Assembly (NCBI RefSeq): GCF_035222375.1
Contig: NW_026946364.1
Location: forward strand, 434,001 to 498,000
Length of the DNA stretch: 64,000 nucleotides
DNA from: Podospora pseudocomata
Taxonomy: Eukaryota > Ascomycota > Sordariomycetes > Sordariales > Podosporaceae
Reading direction: 5' to 3'
Each line of letters begins with the position of its first letter. The stretch's first letter is position 1. Both the position numbers and the translations under genes were made by a program. This document shows positions 52,818 through 64,000 of this stretch, in pieces. A model generated the notes under the pieces. It worked only from the letters and a program-made list of their open reading frames with translations. It searched no databases and was not told the DNA's origin.

Positions 52818-54438
52818 ATGGCATCGCAGCGGGAGCCCCACAACAGTACGGAAGCACAAATTTCCATCATCAGCAGTGACATCAAGCTAAGGTTTATGTG
52901 CAGGCATGACGCTACCACTTCGCACCCGTGAGGCTCCCCAAGGTCCCCGAAAGCAGGTCCAGCTCCAACGGGCCACGGCTAGTGGTATGTTGAATTGCAG
53001 AATTTGAAAAGCGATTGATCTAATTTATTTTGACATAGATATAATACCTCCCCTCGGTCCCTCCCGCCCCGGGTATGGAAGCCCCTCGTTTGGAATCCCT
53101 CCCGCCCCGGTCATCGACCGTCCTCTTCGTCTCTGGGGTCAAACGACCCCAGTTCAAGTCCCCCAGGGCCATCCGGGGGCTCATTATGGACCAATCCCTA
53201 TTCAGGGTACCCCTCAAGATCGCTTCAGGCGCGAGGTTCTTGGTCGACGTGGAGAAGCCATGGGTTCGGGGCCTAGGTGGACACCTGCTCCTCCCCTTGC
53301 ACAACTGTCTATGAGGAGTAGCGGTGCCCTTCAGCCTTACACCCCTCGAGCCTCATCGACGCCCCGTCAGACCGCTGAAGCGCTGGCGAACGCCCCCCAA
53401 AAGCTTTCATTCGCGTGCCAACGACGTCGCTTCAACCCAGTGTTCGAAGCCTTCGAAACCTCCGACGGCAGACATGGGTGCCATGTCAAAATCGACGGCG
53501 CACTGTTGAGAAGTGACCGTCTTTTTGAAACAGCCCGGCAAGCCAAGGAGGATGCAGCCATGAAAGGGTTGGATTACCTTCGGCAGAACAGCCGGGCAAG
53601 TCGGTCTACGGTCCCCTCAGCGAGCTCAGGGGGCGAGCCAAGAACCCAGGTCAGTGGGACTGCTCAGCGTTTACAAAACAGAGAGGCTGCTACAGTTCGT
53701 CACGGTTCTCCTGCTTCTCGTTCTAACGCACCTAACACTCGTCTCTAGGCACGCCTCCTCCCATCTCAAGCGTCATCTTCCATGCGTTCTGAAGCATCCA
53801 TCGCTTACCTTGCGACCTCAGTTGCTCGTCTTGAGGCGACGATCGCCCATCTCCAGGCACCCGCTTCCAGTGCACGGGATAACTTCACCCGAGTGCCTAT
53901 CAAGCAAGACCAAGATGTCGAAATGACGGGCGTCCCAGCTTCCGGTGGCACTCTGGTGTCAGTCATCAGCGCGGCCCAGCAGGCAGAATTGCTAAACCAA
54001 ATACAACGGATCACTGGGATGGACGTGATAAATCCATCCAGGGAGAGTGCCGAGGTGACTTGTGCCTATCTCGAAGGTTTGGCCGTGGGATCACGGCTGG
54101 CCACGGTAGCACGCCGCCGTTCCCGCTCCCCTACCCGTTCTCCGCAGACTTCCCGAGGGCGTCGGCACCGTGAGCGTTCACCCGCCGACGCCCGGGTTCG
54201 GCTGACCCCGCCCCCAGTGTACCAGCGATGGAGTGGCCGCCCTGCGACAGATCGGTACCGTCCTGGTGAAGACCGGTATTGTCCTGATGAAGTTGGGCGT
54301 CTCCGTGACGACACCCGCTCTCGCAACAGGGGCAGTGGTTCAGTGGAATCTGGGGTGACTTCTGGCCATGGCAGTGGCAGGAGCTCCGAGAATGAGAGTG
54401 GAAACACTCATGAGAAGCGCTCCTCATCTTCATCTTGA
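52818..54438 (+). CDS. Double-stranded RNA-binding-domain protein with RS/Arg-rich tail
   Basis: Exons 52818-52845, 52904-52984, 53039-53649 and 53749-54438 give 469 residues. The first two exons are short; the third is open from its first base. An N-terminal Pro/Gln/Gly-rich region leads to one dsRBD at about residues 155-215, with FNPVFEAFETSDGRHGCHVK and RQAKEDAAMKGLDYL, the beta-strand and C-terminal helix of the motif. The middle has a short predicted helix (SIAYLATSVARLEATIAHLQ). The C-terminus is rich in Arg, Ser and Asp (RRRSRSPTRSPQTSRGRRHR), like SR proteins. It is not Dicer: no helicase or RNase III domain. Binding of structured RNA, perhaps in nuclear RNA processing or silencing, is an inference. 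Confidence 0.78.
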
Positions 54439-54926
54439 CGACGGCATCTTCTGATACTGGGGCACATTACCGGCTCACAGGAGCTGAGCCGGTGTTGTTT
54501 GTCAATGGGGTTCGTGTCCTGTCCCGATCGGCGTTTTCGTGTTTTATGTGGAGTTTTGCGTTTTGATATTGGTCTTGTCTTTCATAGCTTTTTCGGGATT
54601 GCTGTCTGCCGTTTTCTCGTTCTTATTTAACATTGAAGTTCGGCAGAATTGGGGAAATGTGATATTCGGTCATCCTTTGCAGGACTTGCCGTGCACTTTT
54701 GCATGTTTCATTGGGCTATCACTTGCTGAACAATCTGGGACCTGGCGGGAAATGTGCCGAAGAATTCAGGAGGTTCATACAAAGTACTGACACTGGTTGC
54801 TTACACGGCTGTCACGGTTGATGTGGGGAGCTGGCATGTGGAGTAAAAGGCCGCCCGAGATGTATAGTAGTTTCTGTAACCACGAATGTAACAATTGTAA
54901 CACAGGGAAACATGAGAAGCTGCTTC
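54439..54926. other. Convergent intergenic stretch
   Basis: 3' flanks of the dsRBD gene and the convergent dehydrogenase. Contains the short inverted repeat CCGGCTC...GAGCCGG around 54471-54492, which may act as a 3' hairpin. Confidence 0.5.
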
Positions 54927-55778
54927 TTACAGCTTACTTGGCATGCGGGTTGCGCCATCCAACCGGATAACAACTCCATTCAGCATGACGTTCTCGATTG
55001 TTTGCTTCACCAAGGAAGCGAACTCCTCTGGCTGACCCGCCCTCGCCGGGAATTCCATGGCCTTTTGAAGGCCCTCTCTCACCTTGTTCGACATCATGGC
55101 CGTCATGGCCGAGTCGAACATGCTAGGCGCAATGGTCACAACTCTAATGCCAAATCTTGCGAGATCCCGAGCCATGGGCAGAGTCATGGAGGCAACAGCG
55201 CCTTTGCTCGCCGCGTAGGCCACCTGGCCCATCTGTCCCTCAAAGGCGGCGGAGCTGGCCACCATGACAACCACACCCCTTTCCTTGTCCGGGCCATAGG
55301 GCTCAGATTTGGCCAGGAGAGGCAGAAACTGACGAGTAACATCAAGAGTACCCCGGAGGTTAATGTTGAGGACAAAGTCGATGCTATCCAGGGAGACGGG
55401 GTTGAGGCGCTTGTCGAGGATCAGACCTGGGGCGCCGACACCAGCCGCTGGGATGATACCCGCGAGGGGCTTGCCAATTTCCTTGATCCATGAGGTCACG
55501 GCGGAGACGGCAGAGGAGACTGAGTCGGTGGAAGAGACATCGCAGGGGAAGAATTTGGCTGATGGGGCGCCGCCGAGGGAGGCTACGGCTTTGGCGCCGG
55601 TTTCTTCGTTGAGATCCAGGATGGCAACGGAGGCGCCGGAGGAGATGAGGGTGCGGGCTGTGGCGAGGCCTAGGCCGGAGGCGCTGGGAGAGATGGTCAG
55701 TATGGTGATAAGAAGCTGAGGTGAAGCCGGGTCAGCTTACCCGCCTGAGATGACAAAGCTGCGGCCGTCGATTTTCAT
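54927..55778 (-). CDS. Short-chain dehydrogenase/reductase, 3-hydroxyacyl-CoA dehydrogenase type-2-like
   Basis: Exons 55778-55741 and 55683-54927 give 264 residues. The 38-base first exon encodes MKIDGRSFVISG and completes the cofactor motif SGGASGLGLATA. Other SDR hallmarks follow: DLNEETG after the second strand (Asp suggests NAD(H)), the catalytic Ser in MVASSAAFEG, and Y-x3-K in YAASK. The block FPARAGQPEEFASLV and the tail GVVIRLDGATRM are those of the HSD17B10/type-2 3-hydroxyacyl-CoA dehydrogenase group. These oxidise short branched 3-hydroxyacyl-CoA in mitochondria or peroxisomes. Ends in SKL, a canonical peroxisomal PTS1 signal, so this enzyme is probably peroxisomal. Confidence 0.9.
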
Positions 55779-56873
55779 TTTGGATCACTGGAGGAGGATG
55801 TGGATGGGATGGGATGAGAAGAACAAGGTTGGTTAGTGGTAGAATGCCAGGTTGAGATGGAAGAGGCCTAAAATCATATGTAAATGGTAAAATACCTGCC
55901 GGGCCGGTCGTGTCCCTGGTGTAAGTGACGAAGATGGTCTTGGTGTTGTTAAATAAAGTGGGTCATCCCAGTGCCGAGCTCTGTGGGGGAGGTTGCATTG
56001 ACCGGGAATGCCTCGGTTCCATGTTAAGCAGTCCCCGATAGATGCATGAGCACATGGAGCGGGTCTCGAGCTGTCTGAGCTCAAGCCTCAAAAATTGTGA
56101 AGCATCTGCAGGGTCTCCGCCGCATCGTTGGTGTGGCTTTGTCACCGTTACGAAACGTTACGAGCCCAACTGCCACACCAGCCACATTTTCCCCCACACG
56201 CACATGTCACCCTGCAGCCATCGTCCCTCGTGCTCGCTTTCCCTGCCGTCTGGTTCCCCCCTTGTCTGATCTCGTTTCTCTGCTTGCAGATAAGGCCGAC
56301 GTCGTGGAACCGAACCTTTACACCAGCTCTTTCAACAAACTGGCTTTCCTTTTTTGATTGCAGTCTGAATAAAGTTGATCGCATCGCGAAGGAAAAGGAG
56401 AAAACGAAAAGAACGGGAGCCCACTTTTTTCCCATGCAGGTGTTGTACTGTGTACCACACCGCTCCTCTCTTTAATCTTGCTTGTCTTTGGTGTCGCAAA
56501 GTTCAACCTTTTCGATCGACGAAAACGCACAAATTTCCGGTTGGCGCAAACGCAGGTTTCATGTGTGGCTGGTCTTTTTAATTATTATTTTTGTTATACA
56601 GAAGGATACACGAATACCAGCTTTTTTGCGCCATAGAGCAACACACAGAGAGCAACAGGTTTCCACACTCGAGTAACAAAGACCACCGAGGGTCGTCAAA
56701 CACTTTGAGCGAGAGAGATCCACGACGCTACGAACGAACGAACCCCGCCCTAGACATTCTTGGAGTTGCGCGCGCATAGCACACACAGACAAACGCTACC
56801 ACTACCCAACACCACACCAGAACCCTTTTCATAAACCATATTTGAGGCGAAACACCCAGATAAAAACGATCGC
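55779..56873. other. Divergent promoter region, SDR and Rab genes
   Basis: It is 1.1 kb between head-to-head starts. A direct repeat of CGTTACGA lies at 56146-56163. A long purine/pyrimidine-patterned leader precedes the Rab start. No gene seen. Confidence 0.45.
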
Positions 56874-58114
56874 ATGAGCAGCTACGTTGAGCTCTCCGGC
56901 TTCGGCCGGCCCCGCCGGGGATCCTCCGCCGCGAGCGACACGAGCAGCGCCGGCACAGTCACCCGCGGACAGGACAGAGAACAAGAGCTAGGGAGCATGT
57001 ACGACTACTTGGCCAAAATCATACTGCTAGGTCCAAGCGGGACTGGAAAGTCTGTTGTCCCCCCATGCCACCAACCCCCAACTTTGAACCCTTGCTGACT
57101 TGCCTGTATGCATTGTAAAGGTCCTGTCTCCTCCATCGTTTCGTCAAGTCCGAGTGGCGCGTGCTATCCTCCCAGACTATCGGCGTCGAGTTTGCCTCCA
57201 AGATCATCAAAGTCGGTACCGGCGCAAGGAGGAAGCGAATCAAACTCCAGCTTTGGGATACCGCGGGCACGGAAAGGTTCAGGTCGGTGTCGAGGTCGTA
57301 CTATCGGGGCGCGGCGGGCGCGATACTGGTGTATGATGTCACCAGCCATGCGAGCTTCAACAGTCTGCAGCCTTTTCTGAACGATGCGAGGGCGCTGGCG
57401 AGTCCGAATTTGAGTCTGTTGTTGGTGGGGAATAAAGTTGACTTGGCGGCTAGCCAGACGGGAGCGTACTCGGATTATGAGGATAATGATGACTGGGGGA
57501 GGGACAATAGGCTAGGAGCAGGGGGTGGGAGGGGTGGGGGGTTGCCGACGCCGAGCAGTATCGCCAGTAGCAGTGTTACTTCTTTTCAGACTACGACTAC
57601 GACGATGACGGATCGGACTGAGCAAGGGGGGAGGGGTCAGCAGACGCCGATGGTGCCGAGTTCGTATTCTAGTATGTCGACTATTCACCCGGGGCTGGGG
57701 TCACAACTGAAGGCGACGATTGCGCCGGATGGGAGGGAGGTCGGCGCGGTTGAGGCGTCGAGGTGGGCGAACACGGTGAACATTCCTGTGACGATGGAGG
57801 TTTCGGCGCTGAGTGGGGAGGGTGTGGATGAGGTCTTTGGGAGGTTGGCGAGGATGATTTTGACCAAGATTGAGTTGGGAGAGATTGATCCTGACGATCC
57901 GATGAGTGGGATTCAGTATGGTGATGCTGGCGCGCTGTGGAATGCTGGCGCAAGTGATGGCGGGAGCATCAAGAGCACTTTGACGGCTGATGACGTTGGC
58001 GTCGGGGGAAGAAGGAGAAGGGGAAAGCCAAAACGGATGGGACAGGGTGGGCTGAGAGAATGGGAGGAAGTCTTCACGCTGACGGGAAGGAGAAGAAACA
58101 GGGGGTGTTGTTGA
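56874..58114 (+). CDS. Rab-family small GTPase, Rab4-like, with long insert
   Basis: Exons 56874-57049 and 57121-58114 give 389 residues. The splice inside the P-loop (donor GTCTGT) yields GPSGTGKSCLLHRFV. The other G motifs are TIGVEF (G2), WDTAGTERF (G3), GNKVD (G4) and VSALSGEGV (G5). The Rab signature RSYYRGAAGAILVYD follows G3. The protein ends in GCC, a dual geranylgeranylation site. Between G4 and G5 lies an insert of about 110 residues, Gly/Ser/Thr-rich and acidic, which doubles the size of a usual Rab. Rab4-type proteins direct endosome recycling. The N-terminal 40 residues are also an extension. Confidence 0.9.
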
Positions 58115-59327
58115 TGATGGGAGTTGAAAGACGAGGACCTAATGATACCATGCGGCGACTAATACCTGGTAATGGACTGACGATGTGTACGGACTTTTTA
58201 TGGCATATTTATTCTACACGACGCTTATCATGTGGCATGGAGTTGGTAGAGGAGCGGGCGGGTCTGTCTCTCTAGACACTCTTTGTTTTTCTTCTTGTTT
58301 TTTTTTTTTTGTGTTTTTTTGGTACTGCATAGCCTACATGAGTTATTTCTTCTATATTTTTTGATCTTCGTCTGTCTTGATGCAACGGCGGGATGATTTC
58401 AGGATCTGGCACCTGAGCATAGCTCGGCGGGTGCCTTGGGGTTATTATGCTGTTGCCGATGCATGTGATATAGATGGCAGAAACGAAGGGTCCGATATGC
58501 ACAAGGCTGGACCAACGCAGTCCGTCGCTGCAGATTGTCACGGCGAAACAAAAACTTCCATATGCGCTCCTATCTGGTGAGCTGACTGGCTATACTTCGG
58601 CAATCATGAGCTGCTAGCTGGTGAGGTGAGGTTGGAGTTTAGCCTGAAACGGACGCGGACAGCGTCCTTCCGGGCGCCCAAGGAACTTCCGCACTATCAT
58701 CAGCAGGAGCTTTGATCCTCTGACTCGGCAATGTTTTCTGACACAAAGAGAGCAGAAGTGGACAAAATTCGTTCCTGAAGCATTCAAGAGAGAGCTCATG
58801 ACCTCGTTATAGTTACAGGCTCATGACTGGCATCAATCATGATGGGCTGGTGCCACAAGCAACCACCAAGCAAATGCCCCAATTTTGCACTTAGATACTC
58901 CAACAACAGCATCACAATTGGAGAAAGCAAGCTCCATCTGCAGACCCCAACACGGGATGGACGGCCAGGATGGATGACCTGCAGCCCCCGGGCGTGTGGG
59001 GTGAGGCCAGGGGAACTCCTTCTTCATTCGCAACTCCATTTGTTCCCTCGGGGTGCCTTCCCCCGCGGTCTTCAACACGGTGAGCGGCAGCTCGAATTCC
59101 AGGCCATGAGAGGAAACATTGAAGAGCTATAAGACGGCTCTTGCTCTGGACATGTTCAAGAAATACACAACTCTTGTGTCGGCAGCAGCAGCAGCAACCA
59201 CAGTTTGTGTCTCTCTGTGAGAGTCATCACCAGGCTGTCCCTCCTTCCACCATCTGTACCCCACTGTCGTTCCCCTCACTGCCCCTCACCACCAACAACC
59301 CCACCATACGATAGGAGTTTATGTACC
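58115..59327. other. Intergenic stretch before beta-mannosidase
   Basis: Contains a T-run near 58300, a short CAG repeat near 59182 and the C/T-rich leader of the mannosidase. A minor ATG at 59321 lies in the leader, out of frame with the main start. No gene seen. Confidence 0.5.
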
Positions 59328-61948
59328 ATGGCTCCCGCCGCCGTTATCGTGGTCCCCGTCGACAAGAACTGGGAGTTTAAGCAGCTCGACAAGGAAGACG
59401 CCGAGTTCCTCCCCGTTTCCCAGTTCCCGACCAACGTCCACCTCGACCTCATTCACCACAAGATCATCCCCGACCCCTTCATTGGCAAGAACGAGCTCGA
59501 TGTGCAGTGGGTGGGCGAGGCGCAATGGGTCTACAAGACTACGTTCAAGGGACAGCCCGTCCCAGAGGGGGCCAAGGCTGTGTTGGCCTTCGACGGGTTG
59601 GACACCTTTGCGACTGTAAAGGTGAACGGGACCACGATCTTGGAGACAGATAATATGTTCACCCCTGAGAGGGTGGAGGTGACAGGGCTGTTGAAGGAGG
59701 AGAACGAGCTTGTTATCAGCTTTGACAGTGCCTATCTCAGGGGCTGGAAGCTGGTTGAGAAGTATCCTGAACACAAGTGGGGTGTGTGGAATGGTGATAA
59801 TTCGAGATTGGCTGTGAGGAAGGCGCAGTATCACTGGGTATAATCTCTCTTGTGCAGGCTGTCAAGGAGTATCTTGCTAACAATGAGAAATAGGGATGGG
59901 ACTGGGGCCCGGCGCTCCTGACTTGCGGACCATGGCGGCCAATCAACCTCGAAATTTACGAAACGAGACTTGCAGACCTCAGCTTTGACAGCACCATCTC
60001 CGAGAATCTTAAGTCAGCCGGCATCAAGGCCACAGCTGAAGTTGAGGGGCCAGGTGGAAAGGTCAAATTTGAGCTCTCGCTTGATGGTGAACAAGTGGCA
60101 TCCCAAACCGCAGACGCCAATGGCTCCGGCAGCGTCACAGTTTCCTTCCATCTCGACAATCCTTCGCTTTGGTATCCCTTCCGCTATGGAGAACAGCCCC
60201 TTTACACACTCACGGCCACTATCCTGAGTGGCGATGATGAGATTTCCAGCATCAGCAAACGGATCGGTCTTCGCCGGGCCGAGCTCGTTCAGCAACCACT
60301 CCTTGACCAGCCCGGAACCTCCTTCTTCTTCCGCGTCAACAACATTCCTATCTACTGCGGTGGCTCGGACTGGATCCCCGCCGACAACTTTATCCCCCGT
60401 ATCACAGCCCAAAAATACTACGAATGGATTTCTCTTATCCGTGATGGCAACCAGTTCATGGTCCGTGTTTGGGGCGGCGGCATCTACGAGGAACAGGCCT
60501 TCTATGATGCATGCGACGAGCTCGGCGTTCTCGTGTGGCAAGACTTCATGTTCGGCTGTGGCAACTACCCTGCCTGGCCTGAGCTGAGGAAGTCTATTGA
60601 CCGGGAGGCCCGTGAGAACGTCAAGCTCCTCAGACACCACCCTTCTATCGTCATCTGGGCTGGTAACAATGAGGACTACCAGTACCAGGAGTCTGCTGGG
60701 TTGACCTACGATTTTGAGAACAAGGACGCCGAATCTTGGCTTCAGACCGACTTCCCAGCGAGATACATCTATGAGAAGATTCTCAGTGATGCCTGCGCGG
60801 AACTTATTCCAGGCACTTTCTACCATCCTGGCAGTCCGTGGGGTGCGGGAAGGGATACACACGATGCCACGGTGGGCGATATCCACCAGTGGAACGTCTG
60901 GCATGGTACCCAGGAGAAGTGGCAGGATTTTGACAAGCTCTCTGGAAGATTCGTCAGCGAGTTTGGCATGCAGGCTTTCCCCGACGTCAAGACCATCGAC
61001 GCGTATCTGCCTCTCGGCAAAGACGACCCGGACCGATACCCCCAGTCTTCCACTGTCGACTTCCACAACAAGGCCGACGGTCACGAGAGGAGAATCGCTC
61101 TGTATCTGGTGGAGAACATGAGATATGCCCCTGACCCCTTGGAACAGTTTGTCTACTCTACCCAGTTGATGCAGGCAGAGTGTCTTGCCAGCGCTTACAG
61201 ACTCTGGAAGAGGCAGTGGAAGGGTCCAGGGAGGGAGTACAACGCGGGTGCTTTGGTGTGGCAGATCAATGACTGCTGGCCGGTGACGAGTTGGTCGATT
61301 GTGGACTTTTATCTCCGGCCAAAACACGCTTTTTACACGGTCAAGCGGGAGATGGCGCCCGTTTCGGCGGGGATCACGCGCAAGATTCACAAGCACCCCA
61401 GGGATAAGTACACGCGGGTGTATATCGACACTGAGACGAAGATTGAAGTCTGGGGGAGCAACCTTACCCTTGAGGATTTGACTGTTGATGTGGTACTCAA
61501 GGCTTGGGATGTTACTACTGGGGAGTTGACGCTTGAAAAGAAGATTGCCGAGGGGTTGGTCCTGCCAGAGAATAGATCGACAGAAGTGGGCGCGTTGGAT
61601 GTTCCTGTGGGGGAGAAGGGCAAGGGAGAGGAGAACAAGATTGTCGTGACGGCGTATATTGTTCAGAATGGGAAGCAAATCGCGCGGTATGTCAACTGGC
61701 CGGAGCCGCTCAAGTATGTGCACCTCCAGAAGCCAAAGGAGCTCAAGGTGGTGCTCAATGATGATGCCACGGTTGTGGACATCAGCGCTGAGGTCCCCGT
61801 CAAGGGTGTCGCGCTGGAGTGCGAGGATGATGCGGTCAAGTTTGATGATAATTTGGTGGATATTGTTCCTGGGGAGGTGGTTTCTATTGCTGTTAAGGGG
61901 GCGACGAAGGAGACCAAGATTTCGACGAGGTATTTGGGCATGATCTAG
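59328..61948 (+). CDS. mndB: Glycoside hydrolase family 2 beta-mannosidase, intracellular B type
   Basis: Exons 59328-59837 and 59894-61948 give 854 residues. The splice restores HWGWDWGPALL, a conserved GH2 mannosidase block. The N-terminal sugar-binding and immunoglobulin-like domains lead to the TIM barrel with acid/base Glu in WAGNNED and nucleophile Glu in SEFGMQA. No signal peptide is present and the length matches fungal MndB rather than secreted MndA. It releases mannose from the non-reducing end of beta-mannooligosaccharides, probably after uptake. The start ACCATGG is strong; an out-of-frame ATG seven bases earlier opens a 20-codon overlapping frame. Confidence 0.95.
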
Positions 61949-62850
61949 ACTTTTTTGCTATTGATTTGCTGGGATTCTTACAGGGCAAAGGGAGAAAACG
62001 GACGATGTTATATTCTCAGACATACCTTAGATGATATGCAGTTGGTAGGCCTTGGAAGAAAGACCACAGGCCGGTTTAACATCCCCAAAAAGAACTTTCA
62101 TGCAATGACTTGGCTCAAGTATTGAGATCATCCGGACAGGCCAAAACATCATCAAGCCATTAAAATATAGTCATACGGCCTCATATTATCACTGAAACCC
62201 TTTTCGACTACCTCTCACCACTCATTGACTACCTGTTTAGCCATACAAAATCTATTCTGGGGCCTCTTAACCATCTTCAAAGGACTAGTGGCTTTCTTTC
62301 ACTGTCTTATTTCAAGCAGCAATCTCGACTTTTCTCACATATTCGGTGTATTCACCATTCACCACTTCATGCTTCAGTTGTTCATCACATTCAACTCAAC
62401 AGCGCGGACCTCGCGGGCTTTCCTTGGACGCTCTGAGAAAGGCACTCAGAGACCGCTGCCAATATACAGTTGAGTTCACTCAGGATATATAACACGTTGA
62501 CAGGGGCAAACCGTGCCGCAAGTATAGGAGACACTACGTGGCTGATATGGGAAGAGGAGACATAGAAAGTGTAGAAGGGGAAGAAGTTGATAGCCGTATG
62601 ACGTAGGTACGCAGGAATAAGACGTTGCATTCTCAAATACATTAGTGACCTGCCAAGAGTCGTTTGGACAAGCCAAGGTCCCTACAACTCTGCTGCTAAA
62701 GACGTCAAATAAAAGAAAATTTATGATATGTATGCTAAAGACCAAGGTCCCATGTCCCAATGCCGTCCGGTACGCCATAACACCCACCATGCAAGTTCTT
62801 TTCCCCTTCTCTCCGGTTGTTTTTAGTTTAACTTTATTGATATTGCTTGC
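61949..62850. other. Convergent intergenic stretch
   Basis: 3' flanks of the mannosidase and xylitol dehydrogenase genes. No gene or repeat recognised in 0.9 kb. Confidence 0.45.
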
Positions 62851-64000
62851 TTAGCAGCAGCCAGTGTTGCCCTTGGCCGCCTCAAGCTTGGCAGGGTCAA
62901 CAGAGGTGTCAAGCTCGGTCTCCACCTTCTCGTTGGGGCCGGCAATGAGAATCTTGATGACCTCACCCTCCTTGACCTTCTTGAACGCCGACTCGGCATC
63001 CTTGAACGCAACGACGCCATTGACGAGCTTCTTGACGTCAACCTTGCCAGCGGCCACGAGCTCAATAGCAAGCTTGTAATCACCGCTGCCGTAGCGGAAC
63101 GAGCCACGGGCCGTCACCTCCTTCAGGCAGAGAGCCATGATAGGGAAGTTGATGTCCGACTTGCCCATGCCGCCCTGGACGTAGGTGCCACCCATGCGGA
63201 CAACGTGGAGGGAGGTCTGGATGCTAGGCTCGGCACCGGAGGCGTCAATGACAACGTCGGCGCCCTTGCCGAGGTTGGCAGAGGCGATGAGGTTCTTGGC
63301 ATTCTCCTCGGCGGAGACACGCTGGGAGAGGTAGGTGTGGGTGGCGGCGAAGGACTTGGCAAAGTCCAGTTTCGACTGGACAATGTCGACCTGGACGATC
63401 TTGGTGGCGCCGAAGGAGGCAGCGACGGCGGCACAGAGGAGGCCGACGGGACCGGCGCCCATGACGACAACGCTGTTGCCAGGCTGGACGCGGGCCTGCT
63501 TGACGATGTGAACAGCCACGGCGAGAGGCTCGATGAGGGCGCCCTCTTGGAGAGACACGTTGTCGGGCAGCTTATAGCAGAAGTCGTGGGGAGCGGACCA
63601 GAAGCCTGTTAGCGTGCCGTCGTAAGGGGGTGTGGCGGCGAAGACCATCTCGTGGCAGAGGTTGTAGCTGCCGCCGAGGCAGTCGGGGCAGCGGCGGCAG
63701 GGGTAGCCGGGCTCGAGGGCAACACGGTCGCCCTTCTTGAGGTCTGTGACTCCGGAGCCGACCTCAACGACGGTACCGGCGGACTCGTGGCCGAGGACCA
63801 TGGGGTCCTTCACGACGAAGTGGCCAATGGCACCGTGGACCCAGTAGTGGACATCAGAGCCGCAGATGCCGGTGTAGTTGATGGCGACGAGAACATCGTG
63901 GGGGGACTTGAGCTTGGGGATTGGGCGCTCCTCGAAGGAGACGTCATTGGGCTTGTTGAGGACGAAAGAAAGGTTCTGTTTGGCATCGGTTAGCTTGTGC
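62851..64000 (-). CDS. xdh1: Xylitol dehydrogenase (D-xylulose reductase), 5' end cut by window edge
   Basis: The frame is open from the right edge to the stop at 62851, about 380 codons. It reads [20 protein letters not shown] at its start, close to Neurospora-type xylitol dehydrogenase, so only a few residues and perhaps one intron are missing. Catalytic zinc residues lie in ICGSDVHYW and GHESAG. The structural zinc Cys are in YPCRRCPDC...C. The Rossmann motif is [10 protein letters not shown] with Asp after it (QVDIVQSK), fitting NAD specificity. It oxidises xylitol to D-xylulose in the pentose catabolic pathway, in the cytosol. The last residues NTGCC are unusual for the family. Confidence 0.93.
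   Translation of the reverse strand, partial: HKLTDAKQNLSFVLNKPNDVSFEERPIPKLKSPHDVLVAINYTGICGSDVHYWVHGAIGHFVVKDPMVLGHESAGTVVEVGSGVTDLKKGDRVALEPGYPCRRCPDCLGGSYNLCHEMVFAATPPYDGTLTGFWSAPHDFCYKLPDNVSLQEGALIEPLAVAVHIVKQARVQPGNSVVVMGAGPVGLLCAAVAASFGATKIVQVDIVQSKLDFAKSFAATHTYLSQRVSAEENAKNLIASANLGKGADVVIDASGAEPSIQTSLHVVRMGGTYVQGGMGKSDINFPIMALCLKEVTARGSFRYGSGDYKLAIELVAAGKVDVKKLVNGVVAFKDAESAFKKVKEGEVIKILIAGPNEKVETELDTSVDPAKLEAAKGNTGCC

Noticed and set aside
52818-54438. RS-rich frame first considered as a retroelement coat-like ORF
   Set aside because: A dsRBD and a clean four-exon host gene structure explain it; no zinc knuckle or neighbouring polymerase.
60014-61723. Minus-strand frame of 569 codons opposite beta-mannosidase
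   Set aside because: Antisense of a highly biased coding exon; rich in Arg/Val/Leu with no domain.

Overview
The window reads as nuclear DNA of a filamentous ascomycete (Pezizomycotina, probably a sordariomycete). The reasons are short GT-AG introns of about 46-100 bases with CTRAC-like branch points, Zn2Cys6 and HET-domain genes, WSC-domain secreted proteins, intron-containing tRNAs, and the gene repertoire. No taxon-diagnostic locus is present, so the order is a guess. Most real genes had to be assembled from several exons; exon joins are given in the entries.

Layout. 0.3-4.3 kb is a divergent zinc-uptake locus: a His-rich GPI-anchored protein and a ZIP transporter share a C-x2-H-G-x4-C module and a promoter carrying CAAGGT hexamers. 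5-13.2 kb holds a 1000-residue Zn2Cys6 regulator, a NUDT15-like Nudix hydrolase and a 14-TM-type MFS transporter. A tRNA-Arg(UCU) follows at 13.6 kb. 14-22.9 kb holds a cNMP/cNMP/F-box/LRR protein, a mitochondrial Bax-inhibitor-family protein and MsrA. 23.4-34.4 kb is accessory in character: a divergent membrane protein with an apparently interrupted frame, a CxxC protein, a HET-domain protein, and two divergently transcribed kinases that share an N-terminal module. 34.9-39.3 kb carries a Tnr3/YJR142W-type Nudix protein and a secreted four-WSC protein.

39.8-49.2 kb is a gene-poor island of small lineage-specific families: coiled-coil proteins (two copies plus a longer one with a CxxC C-terminal domain and a relic of it), a tRNA-Leu(UAA), and three copies of a small secreted cysteine-rich protein with a beta/gamma-crystallin (inhibitor I36)-like pattern, one apparently whole and two decayed.

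51-64 kb returns to conserved genes: a D-2-hydroxyacid dehydrogenase, a dsRNA-binding protein with an RS-rich tail, a short-chain dehydrogenase, a Rab4-like GTPase with a long insert, a GH2 beta-mannosidase (mndB) and the C-terminal 95% of xylitol dehydrogenase, cut by the right edge. I saw no LTR element, DNA transposon, rRNA or CRISPR array.

The strongest leads are the shared zinc module with a conserved intron position, the crystallin-like secreted family, the kinase/HET cluster, and the coiled-coil family.
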